A stretch of 64,000 nt of DNA, from assembly GCF_003990445.1 (NCBI RefSeq), contig NZ_REEZ01000001.1:186001-250000 (forward strand), given 5' to 3'. Position 1 is the stretch's first letter; each line of letters opens with the position of its first letter. Positions 16,431-26,066 of the stretch are shown piece by piece. The stretch is from Pararhodobacter zhoushanensis. GTDB taxonomy: Bacteria; Pseudomonadota; Alphaproteobacteria; Rhodobacterales; Rhodobacteraceae. The position numbers were made by a program, and so were the translations under genes. The notes beneath the pieces were generated by a model. That model did not search any database. It had not been told where the DNA came from and saw only the letters and a program-made list of their open reading frames with translations.

Positions 16431-17564
16431 ATGGTGACGGCACAAACGCGGGGAATCGTGGTGATTGGCGGCGGCATGGCGGGGGCTTCGGTCGCGGCTG
16501 AACTGGCGCTGGCGGGGCAGGATGTTCTGCTTCTGGAACGCGAATCCCAACCCGGGTATCACACCACCGGACGCTCGGCGGCGCTGTTCGCGCCGACCTA
16601 TGGCCCGGCGGTGATCCGCGCACTGACCCGCGCCTCGATTGCCGCGTTCAACGCGCCGCCTACCCCTGAGCGTCCGCACCCGCTGCTGCGCCAGCGCGAC
16701 GTGCTGTTTCTGGCCCGTCCCGACCAACAGGCCGAGCTGGAGGCGATGCAGGCCGAACTGGGCACGTCGGTCAGCCTGATCTCGCCCGACGCCGCGCGGG
16801 CCCTGTTGCCGATCCTTCAGGACGACTATCTGGGCGGTGTGCTGCTGGACCAGAGCGGCGCCGACATTGATGTCGAAGCGCTGCACCGCCACTACCTGCG
16901 CCAGTTGGGCACGACGGGCGAGGCGCGGATGAAGGCCGAGGTGACGGGCCTGTCGCGTGACGGTCAGGGTTGGCGGATCGAGACACCGCAAGGCGAGATC
17001 CGCGCCGAGATGGTGATCAACGCAGCCGGGGCCTGGGCTGATGTGCTGGGCGGCATGGCGGGTGCGGGCACGATTGGCCTGACGCCCAAGCGGCGCACCG
17101 CCGTGCTGGTATCGCCGCCCGCCGGGTGCGCTGTCGAGCACTGGCCGATGGCGGTGGACATCGCCGAGCAATTCTACCTGCGCCCCGATGCCGGAAAACT
17201 GCTGCTCTCGCCCGCGGACGAGACCCCCTCGCCCCCCTGCGACGCGCAGCCCGAAGAGCTGGACGTCGCCATCTGTATCGACCGCATTCAGACCGCCTTT
17301 GACCTGCCCGTCCGCCGGATCGAGCATAAATGGGCCGGTCTGCGCTCGTTCGTCGCCGACAAGGCCCCCGTCGCCGGGTTCGCGCCCAGCGCACCGGGCT
17401 TCTTCTGGCTGGCAGGTCAGGGTGGCTATGGCATCCAGAGCGCCCCGGCGCTGGCGCGCACCGCCGCCGCGCTGGTGTTGGGCCAGCCGATCCCCGACGA
17501 CATCACCGCCGAGGGCGTGACCGCTCAGGCCCTCTCTCCCCTTCGCAAGGCGCTTGCCGCATGA
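16431..17564 (+). CDS. FAD-dependent oxidoreductase (DAO family)
   Basis: 377 residues. The N-terminal FAD-binding motif GIVVIGGGMAGASVAAELAL leads into LERESQPGYHTTGRSAALF, and the C-terminal FFWLAGQGGYGIQSAPALA closes the FAD site. This is the DAO fold (D-amino-acid dehydrogenase, glycine oxidase, sarcosine oxidase group). It would oxidise an amino acid or secondary amine. It is the first gene of an operon with a TRAP transporter (four-base overlap with dctM). A ribosome-binding site AAGGAA precedes the ATG. The substrate is not evident; amino-acid derivatives fit the neighbouring enzymes. Confidence 0.9.
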   Translation: MVTAQTRGIVVIGGGMAGASVAAELALAGQDVLLLERESQPGYHTTGRSAALFAPTYGPAVIRALTRASIAAFNAPPTPERPHPLLRQRDVLFLARPDQQAELEAMQAELGTSVSLISPDAARALLPILQDDYLGGVLLDQSGADIDVEALHRHYLRQLGTTGEARMKAEVTGLSRDGQGWRIETPQGEIRAEMVINAAGAWADVLGGMAGAGTIGLTPKRRTAVLVSPPAGCAVEHWPMAVDIAEQFYLRPDAGKLLLSPADETPSPPCDAQPEELDVAICIDRIQTAFDLPVRRIEHKWAGLRSFVADKAPVAGFAPSAPGFFWLAGQGGYGIQSAPALARTAAALVLGQPIPDDITAEGVTAQALSPLRKALAA

Positions 17565-18847
17565 TGTACATCATCCCCCTGATCGGTGCCGTGTTGCTCG
17601 CCTCGGGCCTCGCCATTGCCTATGTGATCGGCGGGGCGACGGTGCTGACCTTCTGGGCCACCGACAACACGCGCTATCTGGCGATCCTGCCGCAGCAGAT
17701 CTTCTCCAAGATCGACGTTTTCGCGCTCATGGCGATGCCGCTGTTCATTCTGGCCGGGGAAGTGATGAACCGGGGCGGCGTGACGCGGGTGCTGATCCGG
17801 CTGGCGATGGCGATTGTCGGACGGATGCCGGGCGGGCTGGGGCATGTGAACGTGCTGACGTCGGTGTTTTTCGCGGGGATCTCGGGCTCGGCTGTGGCCG
17901 ACAGTGCGGCGGTGTCCAACACGCTGGTGCCCGCTATGACCGAGCAGGGCTACAAGCTGCCCTATGCAGGCGCGATCACCGCCGCCTCGTCGATCATCGG
18001 GCCGATCGTACCGCCGTCGATCATCATGATCTTCTACGGCGCGCTCATGGGCACTTCGGTCACCGCGCTGTTTATCGCCGGTATCGTCCCCGGCCTGTTG
18101 CTGGCCGGCGCGCTGATGCTGCTGAATGCGTTTTTCGCCTGGCGTGACGGTCACCCGCGGCTGAGCCGCGCGGAACTGCCCCCCTTCTTCCCCACCCTGC
18201 TGCGCGCCCTGCCCGCCCTGTCGATCCCGGTGATCATCGTCGGCGGCATCGTCTTTGGCTGGATGACCCCGACCGAAGCCGCCGCTGTCGCCGTCTTCGC
18301 CGCCACGCTGGCCGGGTTCTTCTACGAACGCTTCGGGATCGCCACCCTGTGGGAAGCCCTGAAACGCACGGCGATGCTGTCGGGCTCGATCTTCATGTTG
18401 ATCGCGGCGGTGTCCGCACTGGGCTATCTGGGCGCACTGGAACGCCTGCCCGAAGCCATCGCCGCCAGCGTGACCGAGCTGGGCCTTGGCCCGCTGCAGT
18501 ACCTGATCCTGCTGAACGTGATCTTCCTGCTGGCGGGGATGGTGCTGGATATTCCCGTAGCACTGGCGCTGCTGGTGCCGCTGCTGGCCCCGGTGGCCAT
18601 CGCACAAGGGGCCGATCCGGTTCATCTGGGCATTGTTTTGTGCTTCAATCTGTCCATCGGCCTGATCTCTCCCCCGCTCGGCGGCTGCCTGTTGGTGGTC
18701 TCGACCGTGACGGGGCTGAACTACTGGCGGCTGGCACGCGCGGTGCTGCCCTTTCTCGCCGCTGAAATTCTGGTGCTGGGCCTGCTGGTCTGGCTGCCGG
18801 ACCTGACCCTCTTCCTGCCGCGCATGATGGGATTGATGGGCAACTGA
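17561..18847 (+). CDS. TRAP transporter large permease (DctM)
   Basis: 428 residues from the ATGATG at 17561, overlapping the oxidoreductase stop by four bases; longer upstream reading is a shadow of that gene. It is highly hydrophobic with about 11-12 membrane segments. DctM signatures include IFSKIDVFALMAMPLFILAG, GISGSAVADSAAVSNTLVPAM and IGPIVPPSIIMI. DctM is the ion-coupled translocation subunit of TRAP importers. Here it comes before the binding protein and small subunit, whereas P-Q-M order is more usual. Confidence 0.95.
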   Translation: MMYIIPLIGAVLLASGLAIAYVIGGATVLTFWATDNTRYLAILPQQIFSKIDVFALMAMPLFILAGEVMNRGGVTRVLIRLAMAIVGRMPGGLGHVNVLTSVFFAGISGSAVADSAAVSNTLVPAMTEQGYKLPYAGAITAASSIIGPIVPPSIIMIFYGALMGTSVTALFIAGIVPGLLLAGALMLLNAFFAWRDGHPRLSRAELPPFFPTLLRALPALSIPVIIVGGIVFGWMTPTEAAAVAVFAATLAGFFYERFGIATLWEALKRTAMLSGSIFMLIAAVSALGYLGALERLPEAIAASVTELGLGPLQYLILLNVIFLLAGMVLDIPVALALLVPLLAPVAIAQGADPVHLGIVLCFNLSIGLISPPLGGCLLVVSTVTGLNYWRLARAVLPFLAAEILVLGLLVWLPDLTLFLPRMMGLMGN

Positions 18848-18887
18848 ACCACGCAAGACCACGACAAAAAACAACATGGAGGCTCTA

Positions 18888-19862
18888 ATGACACTGAAAC
18901 ACCTGCTGAAAGCCGCGAGCGTGATCGCGCTCATCACCGCCTCGGGCGCTGCTCAGGCGCAGATCAAGGTCGCTCTCGACAGCCCCGCCGATCTGGACGG
19001 CTCGGGCACCTATGTCTGGGCGCATGCCTTCGCCACCTACCTCAATGAGCATGGCATGGAGGCCGAGGAATACCAGCGCGGCGCTCTGGGCGGTGACGAC
19101 GAGGTCTTTGATCAGGTCACGCAGGGGCTGGTCGAGGTGGCCATGGCCCCGCTGGGCATCGCATCGTCGATTGACACGATGATCAACGGGCTGCGCCTGC
19201 CCTATTTCTTCTCGGGCATCGAGCAGATCGACCACGCGCTCTATGACAACGGCATGCTGGCGCGCATCAATGAGGGTATCACGCCGGCAGGCGTGCGCAT
19301 TGCCAGCGTCGTGACCGTCGGACCGGCGGCGGGCCTCTTCAACACCCGCCACCCGATTGCCACGATGGCCGATATGGCCGACCTGCGCATGCGCGCGCTC
19401 GATCAGGCGCAGATTGACCTGTTTCAGGCATGGGGCACCACCGGCACCATCGTCAGCTGGGCCGAAGTGCCCAACGCGCTGCAGACCGGCGTGGCCGATG
19501 GCTATGTGAACCCGGCCTTTGTGCCGCTGCTCTTCGGGCACACCGAGTTCCTGCACTATTACACCCCCGCCGACATCATCACCTCGATGCGCAGCGCGAT
19601 CATCTCGGAAGACTGGTACGAAGGCCTGTCCGACGAAGAGCGCACCACCGTTGACGGCGCGATTGCGGCGGCGACCGAGGCGAACCGTGAATGGCTCAGC
19701 ACCCAGACCGGCGTGCATGCGCAGCTGGAAGCGGCGGGCGTGACCATCACCGAACTGACCCCCGAGGCGCGCGCCGAATTCCAGGATGCCTCGGCTGTCA
19801 CCTACACCACCATCGTCAACGCTGACGAGCTTGCCGCCTGGCAAGCCGCCATCACCGAGTAA
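18888..19862 (+). CDS. TRAP transporter substrate-binding protein (DctP)
   Basis: 324 residues starting MTLKHLLK behind GGAGG; an ATG four codons upstream overlaps that ribosome-binding site and is less likely. A signal peptide ending at AAQAQ exports it to the periplasm. The mature part has the DctP features: EEYQRGALGGDDEVFDQVTQ near residue 55, and the conserved Arg of MADLRMRALDQAQ near residue 165 that contacts a carboxylate. LQTGVADGYVNPAF follows. It should bind a carboxylated solute and deliver it to DctM/DctQ. Identity of the solute is open. Confidence 0.92.
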   Translation: MTLKHLLKAASVIALITASGAAQAQIKVALDSPADLDGSGTYVWAHAFATYLNEHGMEAEEYQRGALGGDDEVFDQVTQGLVEVAMAPLGIASSIDTMINGLRLPYFFSGIEQIDHALYDNGMLARINEGITPAGVRIASVVTVGPAAGLFNTRHPIATMADMADLRMRALDQAQIDLFQAWGTTGTIVSWAEVPNALQTGVADGYVNPAFVPLLFGHTEFLHYYTPADIITSMRSAIISEDWYEGLSDEERTTVDGAIAAATEANREWLSTQTGVHAQLEAAGVTITELTPEARAEFQDASAVTYTTIVNADELAAWQAAITE

Positions 19863-19876
19863 CAGGAGCGCGCGCG

Positions 19877-20431
19877 ATGCTGACGAAAACTGCCCGTGGA
19901 CTGGACCGGGTGTCATCCACCCTCAATGCCGTGGCGATTGTCGGCGCGGTGCTGGCGGTGCTGACGATGGTCTATGCCGCAAGCTGGCAGGTCATCGCGC
20001 GTTATTTCCTCTCGGCCCCGCCGGTCTGGACCGAAGAACTCGCCCGCCGGGCGATGGTCTGGGCCGGTATGCTGGGGGCCTCGGTCGCGTTTCGCGCCGG
20101 GGCTGACCCCACGCTCTTCCCACAGGCCGTGCTGTTGCGCGGCAAGCTGGGCGCGCTCTGGACCGTGCTGCGCGGCGCGGGCGTCCTGCTCTTTGCCGTG
20201 CCGATCCTGTGGTTCTCGATCTATGGCCCCGGCATGAACCCCGCGCGCGGGTTTCTGGGCCGCTCGCTGGGCCGCACCGCCGAAATGATCCCCATCCCGA
20301 TGATCTGGTTCACCGCAGCCGTTCCCGTGGCCTTCGCGCTGATCCTGATCCATCTGGCCGCAAAACTGGCGCTTTCAGCGACGGGTCAGACCGACCCCGC
20401 GCTTGAGCTGCGCGACGGAAAGACCCCATGA
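19877..20431 (+). CDS. TRAP transporter small permease (DctQ)
   Basis: 184 residues with four membrane helices. PPVWTEELARRAMVWAGMLG around residue 50 is the DctQ signature (the W-x-E-E-x-x-R pattern). AGGAG lies just before the ATG, and its stop overlaps the start of the M81 peptidase gene (ATGA). With dctM and dctP it completes the TRAP importer. DctQ stabilises and assists the large subunit. Confidence 0.92.
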   Translation: MLTKTARGLDRVSSTLNAVAIVGAVLAVLTMVYAASWQVIARYFLSAPPVWTEELARRAMVWAGMLGASVAFRAGADPTLFPQAVLLRGKLGALWTVLRGAGVLLFAVPILWFSIYGPGMNPARGFLGRSLGRTAEMIPIPMIWFTAAVPVAFALILIHLAAKLALSATGQTDPALELRDGKTP

Positions 20432-21903
20432 AGACCTTCATTGCCTGCCTTGCCACCGAGACCAACAGCTTCTCGCCCCTGCCCACCGCCTTGTCGGGCT
20501 TTGAAGAGGGCATGATCCACCACGGCGACGCCACCAAAAGCGCGCCGAAATACTGGACCGGCGCCATCAACCTGTGGCGGACCGAGGCCGAGAAACGCGG
20601 CTGGGAGGTTGTCGAGAGCCTCGCCGCCTTTGCCCAGCCCGCCGGTCTGACCCTGCGCAAGGTGTACGAGGATTTCCGCGACGAGATCCTGCGCGATCTG
20701 AAAGCCGCGATGCCGGTGGACATTGTCCTGCTGCAGCTGCATGGCGCGATGATTGCCGATGGCTACGATGATTGCGAAGGCGACCTGATCACCCATATCC
20801 GTGCCATTGCCCCTAATGCCAAGATCGGCGGCTCGCTGGACCCGCATTGCCACCTGACCGACGCCATGCTCACCCAAGCCACCGCGCTGATCTGCTTCAA
20901 GGAATACCCGCATATCGACATTCTGGAGCGCGGGGCTGAGCTGTTCGCCTTGCTGGCCGATGCGGCTGAGGGCAAGACCAACCCGGTGATGCGCGACTAT
21001 GACTGCCGCATCATCATGGCGATGCCGACGCCCGAAGGTCCGATGCGCGCCTATGTCGACGCGATGACGGCACGTGAATCCGAGCCGGGCGTGCTCTCGC
21101 TGTCGCTGGCCCATGGCTTTCCGTGGGGCGATCATGAGCGTACCGGCGCGCGGGCGCTGGCGATCACCGATGGCGACCCGGCGCTGGCCGAGAAAACGGC
21201 GCGCGAGCTGGGCGAAAAGCTCTGGGCCGAGAAAGAGGCGATCTTCCAGGAAGTCCTGAGCATCGATGCCGCGCTGGACCTTGCCGCAGGCCACAACCAG
21301 GGCCCCATCGTGCTGGCCGATATGTCCGACAACCCCGGCGGCGGCGCGCCCGGTGACAGCACCTTCATGCTGCGCGCCATGCTGGAGCGCGGGCTGACCT
21401 CGGTGGTCTCGGGCCTGTACTGGGACCCGCAACTGGTGCGGCTGGCCGAGGACGCCGGCGAAGGCGCCACCCTGCCCGTCCGCCTTGGCGGCAAGACCGG
21501 GCCGATGTCGGGCGACCCGCTTGACCTGACCGTTACCGTCAAGCGCATCGCCAAGGGCCTTACCCAGCGCTTCGGTTCGCTGCCGGTTGAGCTGGGCACC
21601 ACCGTCTGGCTGAGCATCGATGCGGGCACGCCCGATCCCAGCGACAACATCGACCTTGCCGTCAATGATGTGCGCACACAGACCTTCCACCCCGAGGCGT
21701 TTACACAACTGGGGATTGAGGTTGCGAAGAAGCGGCATGTTGTGGTCAAGTCCTCGAACCATTACCGCGCGGGCTTTGCGCCCATCGCCAGCACCATCAT
21801 CCCCGTCGCCCCTCCGGGCGCAATCACACCGGATTTCACCGCGATTCCGTACAAGAAACGCGCGCTGAACTACTGGCCCAAGGTGGAGAACCCCTTCGCA
21901 TGA
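20428..21903 (+). CDS. M81 family metallopeptidase (MlrC/microcystinase C-like)
   Basis: 491 residues matching the whole M81/DUF1485 family: FIACLATETNSFSPLPTAL at the start, GSLDPHCHLTDAML with the Asp-x-His metal motif (about residue 132), ICFKEYPHIDILERG, and DNPGGGAPGDSTFML around residue 303. MlrC of microcystin degraders cleaves linear peptides. Most genomic homologues lie next to amino-acid or peptide catabolism genes and are not known to see microcystin. It overlaps dctQ and the following hydrolase by four bases each, so the imported solute may be an amide or peptide-like compound cleaved here. Confidence 0.9.
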   Translation: MKTFIACLATETNSFSPLPTALSGFEEGMIHHGDATKSAPKYWTGAINLWRTEAEKRGWEVVESLAAFAQPAGLTLRKVYEDFRDEILRDLKAAMPVDIVLLQLHGAMIADGYDDCEGDLITHIRAIAPNAKIGGSLDPHCHLTDAMLTQATALICFKEYPHIDILERGAELFALLADAAEGKTNPVMRDYDCRIIMAMPTPEGPMRAYVDAMTARESEPGVLSLSLAHGFPWGDHERTGARALAITDGDPALAEKTARELGEKLWAEKEAIFQEVLSIDAALDLAAGHNQGPIVLADMSDNPGGGAPGDSTFMLRAMLERGLTSVVSGLYWDPQLVRLAEDAGEGATLPVRLGGKTGPMSGDPLDLTVTVKRIAKGLTQRFGSLPVELGTTVWLSIDAGTPDPSDNIDLAVNDVRTQTFHPEAFTQLGIEVAKKRHVVVKSSNHYRAGFAPIASTIIPVAPPGAITPDFTAIPYKKRALNYWPKVENPFA

Positions 21904-22757
21904 GCAACACGCTGATGGCCGAACGCGACGCCTTTCTGGCGCGCCATCCCGAAACCACGCTGACGCTGGACGGGCGCAGCTGGGGCTTGATCGACACCGG
22001 CGGCACGGGCGATGTGTTCTTGTTCATGCCCGGCACGCTGGGCCGCGCGGATGTGTTCTTCAAGGTGATCGAACCCATGGCCGCGCATATGCGCGTGCTG
22101 GCGGTGTCGTATCCTGAAAGCGGGGGCGTGGTAGACTGGGCGGCCAGCCTGATCACCCTGCTCGATCAGCTCGGCGTGGCCAAGGTGTCGCTGCTCGGCT
22201 CGTCGCTGGGCGGCTTCGTCGCGCAGTATTTCGCGGCCACCTATCCCGAGCGCGTGCGCCACCTGTTCGCCGCCAACACCCTGCATTCGCTTGCCGGGAT
22301 CGGTGAGCGTCCGCCCTATTCCTCGGACCTGTGGGCGGCCCCCATCGACGAGCTGCGCCGTGGCTTCGCCATGGGCCTGAGCGCATGGGCCGACGCCCAT
22401 CCCGACCAGCGCGAGGTGATCGACTTCCTGCTGGCCGAAGCCGCGGGCCGCATCCCCGAAATGGAAATGCGCGCGCGTCTGGACGCGCTGAAAACCGGCC
22501 CGGTGCTGCCGCCGCTGACCAACACCGCCGATACGGCAACCACCATCGAGTCGCTGGATGATCCGCTCATCCCGGCACCGATGCGCGCCGCCGTGCGCGA
22601 ACGCAACGCGCCGGGCCATTCCTATCGCTTCCTGTGGGGCGGGCATTTCCCCTATCTGGTCCGCAATGAAACCTACGCGAACCTGCTGCTCTCGCGCCTT
22701 GGGCGGGTCCCCATGGGCGGCGAATGGGCTGAAAACGACGGGGTTTTTGAAGCATGA
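21900..22757 (+). CDS. Alpha/beta hydrolase
   Basis: 285 residues with the classical fold: FMPGTLGRADVF oxyanion region, nucleophile elbow LLGSSLGGFVAQYF (about residue 102) and a C-terminal WGGHFPYLVRNE supplying the catalytic His. No signal peptide. It is translationally coupled on both sides (four-base overlaps with the M81 peptidase and the ornithine-cyclodeaminase-family gene). It is probably an esterase, amidase or C-C hydrolase in the same pathway. No narrower family is recognisable. Confidence 0.85.
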   Translation: MSNTLMAERDAFLARHPETTLTLDGRSWGLIDTGGTGDVFLFMPGTLGRADVFFKVIEPMAAHMRVLAVSYPESGGVVDWAASLITLLDQLGVAKVSLLGSSLGGFVAQYFAATYPERVRHLFAANTLHSLAGIGERPPYSSDLWAAPIDELRRGFAMGLSAWADAHPDQREVIDFLLAEAAGRIPEMEMRARLDALKTGPVLPPLTNTADTATTIESLDDPLIPAPMRAAVRERNAPGHSYRFLWGGHFPYLVRNETYANLLLSRLGRVPMGGEWAENDGVFEA

Positions 22758-23728
22758 AGATTCTTTCCAACGCCGATGTCGCAGAGCTGCTGCCCATGGC
22801 CGAGGCGATCGACGTGATCGACACCACCATGCGCGGCGTCTCGGACGGCACCGCGCAACTGCCGCTGCGGCATGTCGTGCCGGTCGGCGGGGCGAATATG
22901 ATGGGGGTGATGTCGGGCTCGCTGGCCGAGCCCAGCTGTTACGGCGTCAAGCTGGTCAGCCTGTTCCCCGGCAACCCTGACAAGGGCCTCTCAGGCCATC
23001 GCGGCGCGGTCGTGCTGTTCGAGGCCGAGACCGGCGGCGCGGTGGCGATGATGGACGCAGGCCTTCTGACCGCGATCCGCACCGCCGCCGCCAGCGCCGT
23101 TGCCACCCGCGCGCTGGCCCGGCCGGATGCCGAGCGCCTGACGATTATCGGCACGGGCGAGCAAGCCGAACATCACCTTGCCGCCATGCTGGCCGTGCGC
23201 CCGATTGCCCATGTCCACATCGTCGGCCGCCGCGCCGAAAAGGCGGCGGCGATGGCCGTCCACGCCGGCCACGCCTATCCGGCGCTGGTGATCACGCATG
23301 GCACCGACGTGCAAACCGGGATCAAAGGGGCCGACATCATCTGCACGGTCACAAACTCGGCCACCCCGGTGTTGCAGGGGGCGTGGCTGGAGCCCGGCCA
23401 ACATGTGAACATCGTCGGTTCCTCGGTCGCCTCGAAGCGCGAGGTGGATGCCGATGTCGTCACGCGCTGTGAGTATTTCTTCGACTACCGCCCCTCGCTG
23501 CTGGCGCAGGCCGGTGAGATCGTCGAGGGGCTGAAAGCGGGCGCTTTCACCGAAAGCGATCTCAAATCCGAGATCGGCAGCGTTCTGAACGGTGCCCCCG
23601 GTCGCAGCTCGGCGCAGGCGATCACCGCGTATCGCTCATTGGGAGTCGTGGCGCAGGATCTGGCCGCGGCCCAGCATGTGCTGGACCGCGCGGTCGCTGA
23701 GGGTCGCGGTCAGGACGCGTCTTTCTGA
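22754..23728 (+). CDS. Ornithine cyclodeaminase / mu-crystallin family protein
   Basis: 324 residues with the family architecture: MKILSNADVAELLPMAEAID start, then AVVLFEAETGGAVAMMDAGL with the substrate-site Lys region replaced around it, and a dinucleotide-binding core TIIGTGEQAEHHL and HIVGRRAEKA near residue 135. IVGSSVASKREVD follows. Characterised members are ornithine cyclodeaminase, alanine dehydrogenase and delta1-pyrroline-2-carboxylate reductase. It would act on an amino or imino acid with NAD(P)H. It is the last gene of the first TRAP unit and its stop codon abuts that of the convergent RcnB-like gene. Confidence 0.88.
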   Translation: MKILSNADVAELLPMAEAIDVIDTTMRGVSDGTAQLPLRHVVPVGGANMMGVMSGSLAEPSCYGVKLVSLFPGNPDKGLSGHRGAVVLFEAETGGAVAMMDAGLLTAIRTAAASAVATRALARPDAERLTIIGTGEQAEHHLAAMLAVRPIAHVHIVGRRAEKAAAMAVHAGHAYPALVITHGTDVQTGIKGADIICTVTNSATPVLQGAWLEPGQHVNIVGSSVASKREVDADVVTRCEYFFDYRPSLLAQAGEIVEGLKAGAFTESDLKSEIGSVLNGAPGRSSAQAITAYRSLGVVAQDLAAAQHVLDRAVAEGRGQDASF

Positions 23729-24154
23729 TCAGTTCAGGATATCGCTGAGCAGTCCGACAATCGCCAGAATCTGCATCGTTTCGCTGTCGACCAGCACCAC
23801 CTGATTGTTGACGATCTGGTACTCGCGCCCGCGTGGCGCGGGGCCAAACCGATAGCCTTCGCGCCACTCAAAGCGTTGGCCGCGATGCCCATAGCCACCG
23901 ACACGCGCGTGCCGATCATGGCGGTCGTAGCGGTCGCGGTCATAGTAACCGTCGCGCCGGTCATGACGGTCCGCATGCCGCCCGCCGTGACGCTCGTCAT
24001 GGCGACCGTGGCCGCGTTCGCCGCGGCTGGGGCAACCGCGCGCACCATAGTCGCAGCGCGCATAGCCAGAATGACCACCCCTGTCTGCCGAAGCGGTGGG
24101 AACAAAGGCAAAGGTGCTGACCACGGCAACACCGGCAATCACAATGCGTTTCAT
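23729..24154 (-). CDS. RcnB-like exported protein, Arg/His/Asp-rich
   Basis: 141 residues from MKRIVIAG; six extra codons upstream are possible. A signal peptide ends at about TASA. The middle is a low-complexity stretch dominated by Arg, His, Asp, Gly and Tyr (for example RHDERHGGRHADRHDRRDG). The C-terminus YRFGPAPRGREY...QIVNNQVVLVDSE resembles the RcnB family (PF11776), small periplasmic proteins linked to nickel and cobalt handling. It is convergent with the preceding gene, with no base between the stop codons. It interrupts the co-oriented catabolic block and appears unrelated to it. Confidence 0.72.
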   Translation of the reverse strand: MKRIVIAGVAVVSTFAFVPTASADRGGHSGYARCDYGARGCPSRGERGHGRHDERHGGRHADRHDRRDGYYDRDRYDRHDRHARVGGYGHRGQRFEWREGYRFGPAPRGREYQIVNNQVVLVDSETMQILAIVGLLSDILN

Positions 24155-24401
24155 GGGTCTATTCCTGTTCATGGGAGCGGCCCGTCCGACATCGTCAGCC
24201 CGGCCACCTGATCAGCGGTACAACGCACTCATCCCGCCGCCGGGTCCAGCGCTGGTTTCCCACTGGGCGTCTCTCCGCCGGTCGCTTTCCCGCGCAGGAC
24301 GATTGACAAGTCTTTCTTGCCGATCCAGCTGTTTTCTTGATGGTCCTTGCCCCAAGACAGCGGCAGGATCGGTTGCAACGCTTCAGGGGATGAGAACCGA
24401 T

Positions 24402-26066
24402 ATGAAACATGGTGGACAGCTTCTGGTCGAATGTCTGGTGGCACTGGGTGCGCGCAAGGCCTTCGGCGTGCCCGGAGAAAGCTATCTGGCCATGCTCGAC
24501 GCCCTGCACGACACCGGCGGGGCCCTCGACTTCATCAACTGCCGTAATGAGGGGGGTGCCGCTTTCATGGCCGCCGCTTGGGGCAAGCTGACCGGCCAGC
24601 CCGGTATCTGCATGGTGACGCGCGGACCGGGCGCGACGAATGCCTCCATCGGTGTGCACACTGCGATGCAAGACAGCGTGCCGATGCTGCTGTTCGTCGG
24701 TCAGGTCGGCACCGACATGCGCGGGCGCGAGGCGTTCCAAGAGCTGGACTACCGCGCTGTCTTTGGCACCATGGCTAAATGGGCGGTCGAGATCGACGAC
24801 GCCGCCCGCATCCCCGAGATCCTCTCGCGCGCCTGGATCACCGCCACCACCGGCCGCCCCGGCCCGGTGGTCATCGCCCTGCCCGAAGATATGCTCTCAG
24901 GCCCCGCCGATTTCCCCGCGCTGACCCATGCGCCCGTAATGACCGCCCCCGCGCCCACCGCCGAAGCCGTGGCGCAGGCGCAGGCCCTGCTCGCCGGGGC
25001 ACAGCGCCCGCTGATCCTGCTCGGCGGCACCAGCTGGACCGATGCAGGTCGCGCCGCGCTGCAGGAGTTCGCGCAGACCTCGGACATCCCCGTCGTCGCC
25101 GCCTTCCGCTATCAGGATCAGGTCGACAACCACTCGCCCGCCTTTGTCGGTGAGGCGGGCGTCGGCATGCCGCCGCATGTGCGCGGCCTGATCCAGAACG
25201 CCGATGTGATCCTCGCGCTGAACATCCGCTTTGGCGAGATGACCACCGACGCCTACACCCTGCTCAGCGTGCCGATGCCAACGCAAAAGGTGATCCACGT
25301 CCATGCCTCGGACCGCGAGATCGGTAAGGTGTATCAACCCGCACTCGGCATCCACGCTGGTCACAACGCCTTTGCCCAGGCGCTGCACCCGGTGCAAGGC
25401 GGCTGGGCCGACTGGCGCGCCGACGCCCGCGCGGCCTATGAGGCCAGTTTTGACGCCCCCGCCCAGCCCTCACCGGTCGATATGGTCGCCGTCAGCGCCT
25501 ATCTGCGCGACGTGCTGCCCGAGGATTTCATCACCACCAATGGCGCGGGCAATTTTACCGTCTGGCCCAACAAGTTCCTGAAATACGGACCAAATGCCCG
25601 GATGCTCGGGCCACAGTCCGGGGCGATGGGCTACGGCCTGCCCGCCGCCATCGCCGCCAAGGTGGCCTACCCAGAGCGCACCGTGGTCTGCTTCGCCGGT
25701 GACGGCGATTTCCAGATGAACTGTCAGGAACTCGCCACCGCCGCGCAATACGGCGCGCAGCCCATCGTACTGATCGTCAACAACGGCATCTACGGCACCA
25801 TCCGTGCGCATCAGGAACGCCACTACCCGGCCCGCGTATCGGGCACGACGATGATCAACCCCGACTTCGCCGCCCTCGCCCGCGCTTACGGCTTCCACGG
25901 CGAGCGCGTCGCCACCACCGCCGATTTCCCCGCCGCGTTTGAGCGCGCGCTCGCGTCGAAAACCGGCGCGGTGCTCGACCTCGACATCTCGCCCGAGGCG
26001 CTGACCCCGCGCCAGACCCTCAGCCAGATGCGCGCCGCAGCCCTTGCCGCCCAAGGAAAATCATGA
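24402..26066 (+). CDS. Thiamine pyrophosphate-dependent enzyme (acetolactate synthase-like)
   Basis: 554 residues from the ATG at 24402 (MKHGGQLLVEC); a further upstream reading frame crosses the intergenic region and is rejected. All three ThDP-enzyme domains are visible: an N-terminal pyrimidine domain with FGVPGESYLAMLDAL and the catalytic Glu in NCRNEGGAAFMA, a central domain, and a C-terminal PP domain with GDGDFQMNCQELAT (the ThDP/Mg motif G-D-G-x-N-type) and NNGIYGTI. It resembles the AHAS/benzoylformate decarboxylase/IolD superfamily. It overlaps hyuA by four bases, tying it to hydantoin-like metabolism. Reaction unknown. Confidence 0.9.
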   Translation: MKHGGQLLVECLVALGARKAFGVPGESYLAMLDALHDTGGALDFINCRNEGGAAFMAAAWGKLTGQPGICMVTRGPGATNASIGVHTAMQDSVPMLLFVGQVGTDMRGREAFQELDYRAVFGTMAKWAVEIDDAARIPEILSRAWITATTGRPGPVVIALPEDMLSGPADFPALTHAPVMTAPAPTAEAVAQAQALLAGAQRPLILLGGTSWTDAGRAALQEFAQTSDIPVVAAFRYQDQVDNHSPAFVGEAGVGMPPHVRGLIQNADVILALNIRFGEMTTDAYTLLSVPMPTQKVIHVHASDREIGKVYQPALGIHAGHNAFAQALHPVQGGWADWRADARAAYEASFDAPAQPSPVDMVAVSAYLRDVLPEDFITTNGAGNFTVWPNKFLKYGPNARMLGPQSGAMGYGLPAAIAAKVAYPERTVVCFAGDGDFQMNCQELATAAQYGAQPIVLIVNNGIYGTIRAHQERHYPARVSGTTMINPDFAALARAYGFHGERVATTADFPAAFERALASKTGAVLDLDISPEALTPRQTLSQMRAAALAAQGKS

